Source of the DNA: Bacteroidota bacterium
GTDB lineage: Bacteria > Bacteroidota > Bacteroidia > Bacteroidales > FEN-979
Reading direction: 5' to 3'
NCBI GenBank assembly: GCA_026391755.1
Contig: JAPLDN010000073.1
Span: forward strand, 1-9,195
Length of the DNA: 9,195 nt
This document shows, one piece after another, positions 6,598 through 9,195 of the stretch; the first letter of the stretch is position 1; each line of letters begins with the position of its first letter. The position numbers were made by a program, and so were the translations under genes. Under the pieces are notes generated by a model. That model ran no database searches and was not told the origin of the DNA. It saw only the letters and a list, made by a program, of their open reading frames with translations.

Positions 6598-6605
6598 TAT
6601 TTTCG
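6598..6605 (+). promoter_or_regulatory. Weak candidate -7 element (TATTTTCG) for purB
   Basis: In the 84-bp gap before purB, TATTTTCG differs from TAnnTTTG at one position and sits 28 bases before the ATG at 6634. The overlapping TAATTTG (6591-6597) is the alternative and is one base short of the consensus. No clear -33 box is present. I see no convincing terminator for the preceding DUF4249 gene, so read-through from upstream remains possible. Confidence 0.3.
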
Positions 6606-6633
6606 TAGGAGAAATAAACTGAATTCATTTATT

Positions 6634-7983
6634 ATGGACTACTCTCTTTTTGCAATATCGCCTGTCGACGGAAGGTACAGGAAAGCCACAGAGAAACTTG
6701 CAGTATATTTTTCCGAAGCTGCCATCATTCAATACCGTGTCATAGTCGAGATCGAATATTTCATTGCCCTGTGCAAACTTCCTTTGCCCGAGCTCAGGGA
6801 AATAGATAAAAAAGTGTATTCTAAATTGCGACACATCGGTCGGCATTTGAACGATAGTGATGTGATGCGTGTCAAGGATATTGAAAAGGAAACAAACCAC
6901 GATGTAAAAGCTATCGAGTATTTTCTAAAAGAGAAATTTAAGGAACTGGGATTGTCGGAATATTCGGAATTTGTGCACTTCGGACTTACTTCCCAGGATG
7001 TGAACAACACGGCATTTCCTATGGCCACCAGGGATGCATTTGTTGAAGTTTACCTGCCATTGCTCGAAGAGGTTTTCAATATTCTCTATGCCCGTTCACA
7101 GGAGTGGAAGGATGTCGCGATGATGGCCCATACTCATGGGCAGCCGGCCTCTCCCACTACTGTAGGTAAAGAACTTTTTGTTTTTACCGAAAGGCTTGGG
7201 GTCCAGATTGCTATGCTGGAGTCGCTCAGGTTTGAAGGTAAATTTGGTGGAGCAACAGGGAATTTTAACGCACATCATGTTGCGTATCCCGATATAGACT
7301 GGAACGATTTTGCTGATAATTTACTGGAGAAGTCCTTTGGCCTCAGCAGGCAGAAAACAACAACCCAGATTGAGCATTACGATAACCTGGCTGCTCTTTT
7401 CGACAACCTGAAACGAATCAATACCATACTTATAGATCTTGACCGCGATATCTGGGCTTATATTTCCATGGAATATTTCAGGCAGAAAGTGAAGAAGGGC
7501 GAAACGGGTTCTTCAACCATGCCGCATAAAGTAAATCCAATAGATTTCGAAAACTCCGAAGGGAACCTTGGCCTTGCCAATACATTCTATGAGTACCTCT
7601 CAGCTAAGCTTCCCATAAGCCGTCTGCAGAGGGATCTTACCGATTCCACAGTGATCAGGAATATAGGCATGCCATTTGCGCATTCAGTTATCGGGTTTAA
7701 ATCCCTGCTGAAAGGCCTGGACAAGCTGATACTTAATGAAGCTAAGCTGCAGCTTGACCTTAACAACAACTGGGCCGTGGTTTCCGAAGCCCTGCAGACC
7801 ATACTCAGGCGCGAAAAATACCCTAATCCATATGAGGCTCTGAAAGACCTGACCCGGGGAAACCGCCAGGTAACCAGGGTCATACTTCATGAGTTCATCG
7901 ACAGCCTGAAAGTGAGCAGGAAGGTAAAAAACGAGCTAAAAAAGATCAGCCCGGAAAACTATACCGGGATTATATCCTTCTGA
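6634..7983 (+). CDS. purB: Adenylosuccinate lyase
   Basis: Catalyses two fumarate-releasing steps of purine synthesis: SAICAR to AICAR, and adenylosuccinate to AMP. It is a cytoplasmic homotetramer of the fumarase/aspartase superfamily. The ATG at 6634 gives 449 residues opening M-D-Y-S-L-F-A-I-S-P-V-D-G-R-Y, the standard PurB start. A TTG 39 bases upstream (6595) would add a basic, non-homologous extension and is rejected. Length and sequence resemble the E. coli type (about 456 residues). Key segments are H-F-G-L-T-S-Q-D-V-N-N (region around 115-125), M-A-H-T-H-G-Q-P-A-S with His166/His168, and the superfamily signature G-S-S-T-M-P-H-K-V-N-P at 292-302, which supplies the mobile catalytic serine. 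The next gene starts 1 base after its stop. Confidence 0.96.
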   Translation: MDYSLFAISPVDGRYRKATEKLAVYFSEAAIIQYRVIVEIEYFIALCKLPLPELREIDKKVYSKLRHIGRHLNDSDVMRVKDIEKETNHDVKAIEYFLKEKFKELGLSEYSEFVHFGLTSQDVNNTAFPMATRDAFVEVYLPLLEEVFNILYARSQEWKDVAMMAHTHGQPASPTTVGKELFVFTERLGVQIAMLESLRFEGKFGGATGNFNAHHVAYPDIDWNDFADNLLEKSFGLSRQKTTTQIEHYDNLAALFDNLKRINTILIDLDRDIWAYISMEYFRQKVKKGETGSSTMPHKVNPIDFENSEGNLGLANTFYEYLSAKLPISRLQRDLTDSTVIRNIGMPFAHSVIGFKSLLKGLDKLILNEAKLQLDLNNNWAVVSEALQTILRREKYPNPYEALKDLTRGNRQVTRVILHEFIDSLKVSRKVKNELKKISPENYTGIISF

Positions 7984-7984
7984 G

Positions 7985-8854
7985 ATGAAAGTCAGCGGAT
8001 TTACCATTGTGAGGAATGCCATTAAGTTCGACTACCCTGTGGCAGAGGCGATTCGTTCCATTTTGCCCGTTTGCGATGAATTCATTGTTGCGGCAGGCAA
8101 TTCGGATGATGCAACCAGGGAACTCATTGCTTCAATCGAGCCGGCGAAGATCCGTATTATCGACAGCGTTTGGGACGATAAACTCAGGGAGGGAGGGAGT
8201 GTACTTGCAGTTGAGACAAATAAAGCTTTGGATGCAGTCTCTGAAGATACCGACTGGGCTTTTTACATACAGGCGGATGAGGTCGTCCATGAAAAATTTC
8301 TACCCGCAATTCATGAAGGGATGGAAAGGTGGCAAGATAATGCCAGTGTTGAAGGCCTGCTCTTTAACTACCTGCATTTTTTCGGATCATATGACTATCT
8401 GGCTTCTTCCCGCGACTGGTACCGCCGTGAAGTGAGGATCATCAGGAAACAACATGGTATAAGGTCTTACCGGTATGCCCAGGGATTCCGTAACCAGGGA
8501 CGCAAGCTGAATGTTAAGCCGCTTGAAGCCTGGGTTTACCATTATGGCTGGGTAAAACCCCCGGGCTCCCAGCAAGCCAAGCAGGAGTCCTTTCAAAAAC
8601 ACTGGCATGATGACGAATGGGTCAAAAACAACATTCCTCCAGCAAGTGAATTCGATTACAACATCATTGGCGGCCTGAAAAAATTCGAGGGAAGCCATCC
8701 GGAAGTAATCAAAAAAAGGATTTCATCCAAAAATTGGGAATTCAGGCCCAATCCGGGAAAGAACAAGCTGACTCCGGTTCAGAAGGCATTGCAAACAATC
8801 GAGAACCTTGTTGACTGGCGTATAGGAGAATACAAAAACTACAAGATAATTTAA
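7985..8854 (+). CDS. Glycosyltransferase, GT-A / family-2-like
   Basis: A 289-residue predicted sugar transferase without signal peptide or membrane segment, so cytoplasmic or peripherally bound to the inner membrane. The N-terminus V-S-G-F-T-I-V-R-N-A (3-12) and G-N-S-D-D-A-T-R (38-45) form the nucleotide-sugar-binding half of a GT-A fold. Y-I-Q-A-D-E-V-V-H-E at 94-103 provides the DxD-equivalent metal-binding acid (Asp98/Glu99). The second half is rich in Trp, His and Tyr (for example W-V-Y-H-Y-G-W-V), as in acceptor-binding regions. The donor, acceptor and product are not predictable; envelope polysaccharide or LPS assembly is a guess. It starts one base after the purB stop (TGAGATG), so it is co-transcribed and probably translationally coupled with purB. 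The purB link may only be positional. Confidence 0.85.
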   Translation: MKVSGFTIVRNAIKFDYPVAEAIRSILPVCDEFIVAAGNSDDATRELIASIEPAKIRIIDSVWDDKLREGGSVLAVETNKALDAVSEDTDWAFYIQADEVVHEKFLPAIHEGMERWQDNASVEGLLFNYLHFFGSYDYLASSRDWYRREVRIIRKQHGIRSYRYAQGFRNQGRKLNVKPLEAWVYHYGWVKPPGSQQAKQESFQKHWHDDEWVKNNIPPASEFDYNIIGGLKKFEGSHPEVIKKRISSKNWEFRPNPGKNKLTPVQKALQTIENLVDWRIGEYKNYKII

Positions 8855-8866
8855 GCTGGCTTTTTG

Positions 8867-8874
8867 TATATTTG
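8867..8874 (+). promoter_or_regulatory. Bacteroidota -7 element (TATATTTG) for the DUF5606 gene
   Basis: TATATTTG, followed by CA, is a strong match to TAnnTTTG. It lies 16 bases before the ATG at 8891 in the 36-bp gap after the glycosyltransferase gene. No clear TTTG is visible at the -33 position. It implies that the DUF5606 gene is transcribed independently of purB. Confidence 0.6.
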
Positions 8875-8890
8875 CATAAAATAATATTCT

Positions 8891-9195
8891 ATGGATCTCA
8901 CTAAAATTGTGTCTATTTCTGGCAAAAGCGGTTTATTTAAAGTCGTTTCCCAGGGTAAGAATGCGGTGATCGTTGAGTCTCTTGCCGACCTGAAGCGAAT
9001 ACCTGCTTTCGGCCATGAAAAAATGAGCTCCCTTGAGGAGATCAGCGTTTTCACTACGGGTGAAGACCGACCATTAAAAGATGTTTTCAAAGCGTTTAAT
9101 GAGAAACTGGAAGGTAAAGCAGGTATTGACCCTAAATCAGATAATGCCGCACTGCTAAGTTTCTTCAAGGAGATGGTTCCCGATTTCGACGAAGA
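8891..9195 (+). CDS. DUF5606 family protein, 5' part (runs off window)
   Basis: The ATG at 8891 opens 101 complete codons with no stop before the window edge. The beginning M-D-L-T-K-I-V-S-I-S-G-K-S-G-L-F-K-V-V matches the conserved Bacteroidota family annotated DUF5606. Further shared features are I-V-E-S-L-A-D-L-K-R (about 28-37), the S-L-E-E-I-S-V-F-T segment (about 47-55) and I-D-P-K-S-D-N-A-A-L (about 80-89). The N-terminal part looks like a small beta-barrel fold. There is no signal peptide, so it is cytoplasmic. I know of no assigned function. The family is usually about 130-150 residues, so perhaps 30-50 are missing here. A strong promoter element stands directly in front. Confidence 0.85.
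   Translation, partial: MDLTKIVSISGKSGLFKVVSQGKNAVIVESLADLKRIPAFGHEKMSSLEEISVFTTGEDRPLKDVFKAFNEKLEGKAGIDPKSDNAALLSFFKEMVPDFDE

Noticed and set aside
6595..6633. N-terminal extension of purB from TTG 6595
   Set aside because: The added residues are basic and unlike any adenylosuccinate lyase. The extension overlaps the candidate promoter, and ATG 6634 gives the standard family start.
8851..9168. Minus-strand open frame of 105 codons opposite the DUF5606 gene
   Set aside because: It is low-complexity and serine/leucine-rich with no family resemblance. The plus strand carries a recognisable conserved protein with a promoter.
1..9195. tRNA/rRNA genes, CRISPR arrays, insertion sequences, integrase or defence genes
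   Set aside because: Nearly all of the sequence is accounted for by coding regions with short gaps. No repeat-spacer pattern, transposase motif, terminal repeats or cloverleaf was seen.

Overview
The window looks like chromosomal housekeeping DNA from a member of the Bacteroidota, most probably the order Bacteroidales. Four things point there. The proteins include families largely confined to that phylum: DUF5606, DUF4249, and a TonB-dependent receptor with an N-terminal carboxypeptidase-regulatory-like domain. Several gene starts are preceded by the TAnnTTTG -7 element used by the Bacteroidota primary sigma factor. Shine-Dalgarno sequences are mostly absent. The protein sequences themselves have a Bacteroidales flavour. 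I see no tRNA, rRNA, CRISPR array, insertion sequence, phage gene or recognised defence locus.

Left arm (1-1096, minus strand): a tightly packed three-gene unit. ruvX (Holliday-junction-resolvase-like / rRNA-processing nuclease family) overlaps def (peptide deformylase) by 4 nt. Four bases after def begins a lipoprotein, cut by the window edge after 27 codons. Between this unit and the rightward genes is a 66-bp divergent intergenic region. It holds two mirror-image TAnnTTTG elements inside a 13-bp inverted repeat.

Centre-left (1163-3342, plus strand): dapD (succinylase branch of lysine/diaminopimelate synthesis) is followed, with a 4-nt TTGA overlap, by a wrecked family-9 glycosyltransferase (ADP-heptose:LPS heptosyltransferase type). 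This gene keeps its first ~20 codons and its C-terminal two-thirds. It has lost roughly 90-100 codons in between and changes frame at the junction. Next comes a YrdC/Sua5-type threonylcarbamoyl-AMP synthase for tRNA t6A modification, probably with its own promoter.

Centre-right (3357-6549, plus strand): an outer-membrane TonB-dependent receptor and a DUF4249 lipoprotein overlap by 8 bp. Together they look like a two-component outer-membrane uptake unit without a SusD partner. The substrate cannot be read from the sequence.

Right arm (6634-9195, plus strand): purB (adenylosuccinate lyase) is followed after 1 bp by a GT-A-type glycosyltransferase. Last is the 5' part of a DUF5606 gene with a very clear TATATTTG promoter element, running off the end of the window.

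Most of this is ordinary core genome. The points worth a second look are the mirrored divergent promoter, the broken heptosyltransferase, the receptor/DUF4249 pair and the conserved but uncharacterised DUF5606 gene. I did not find a convincing new multi-gene system.
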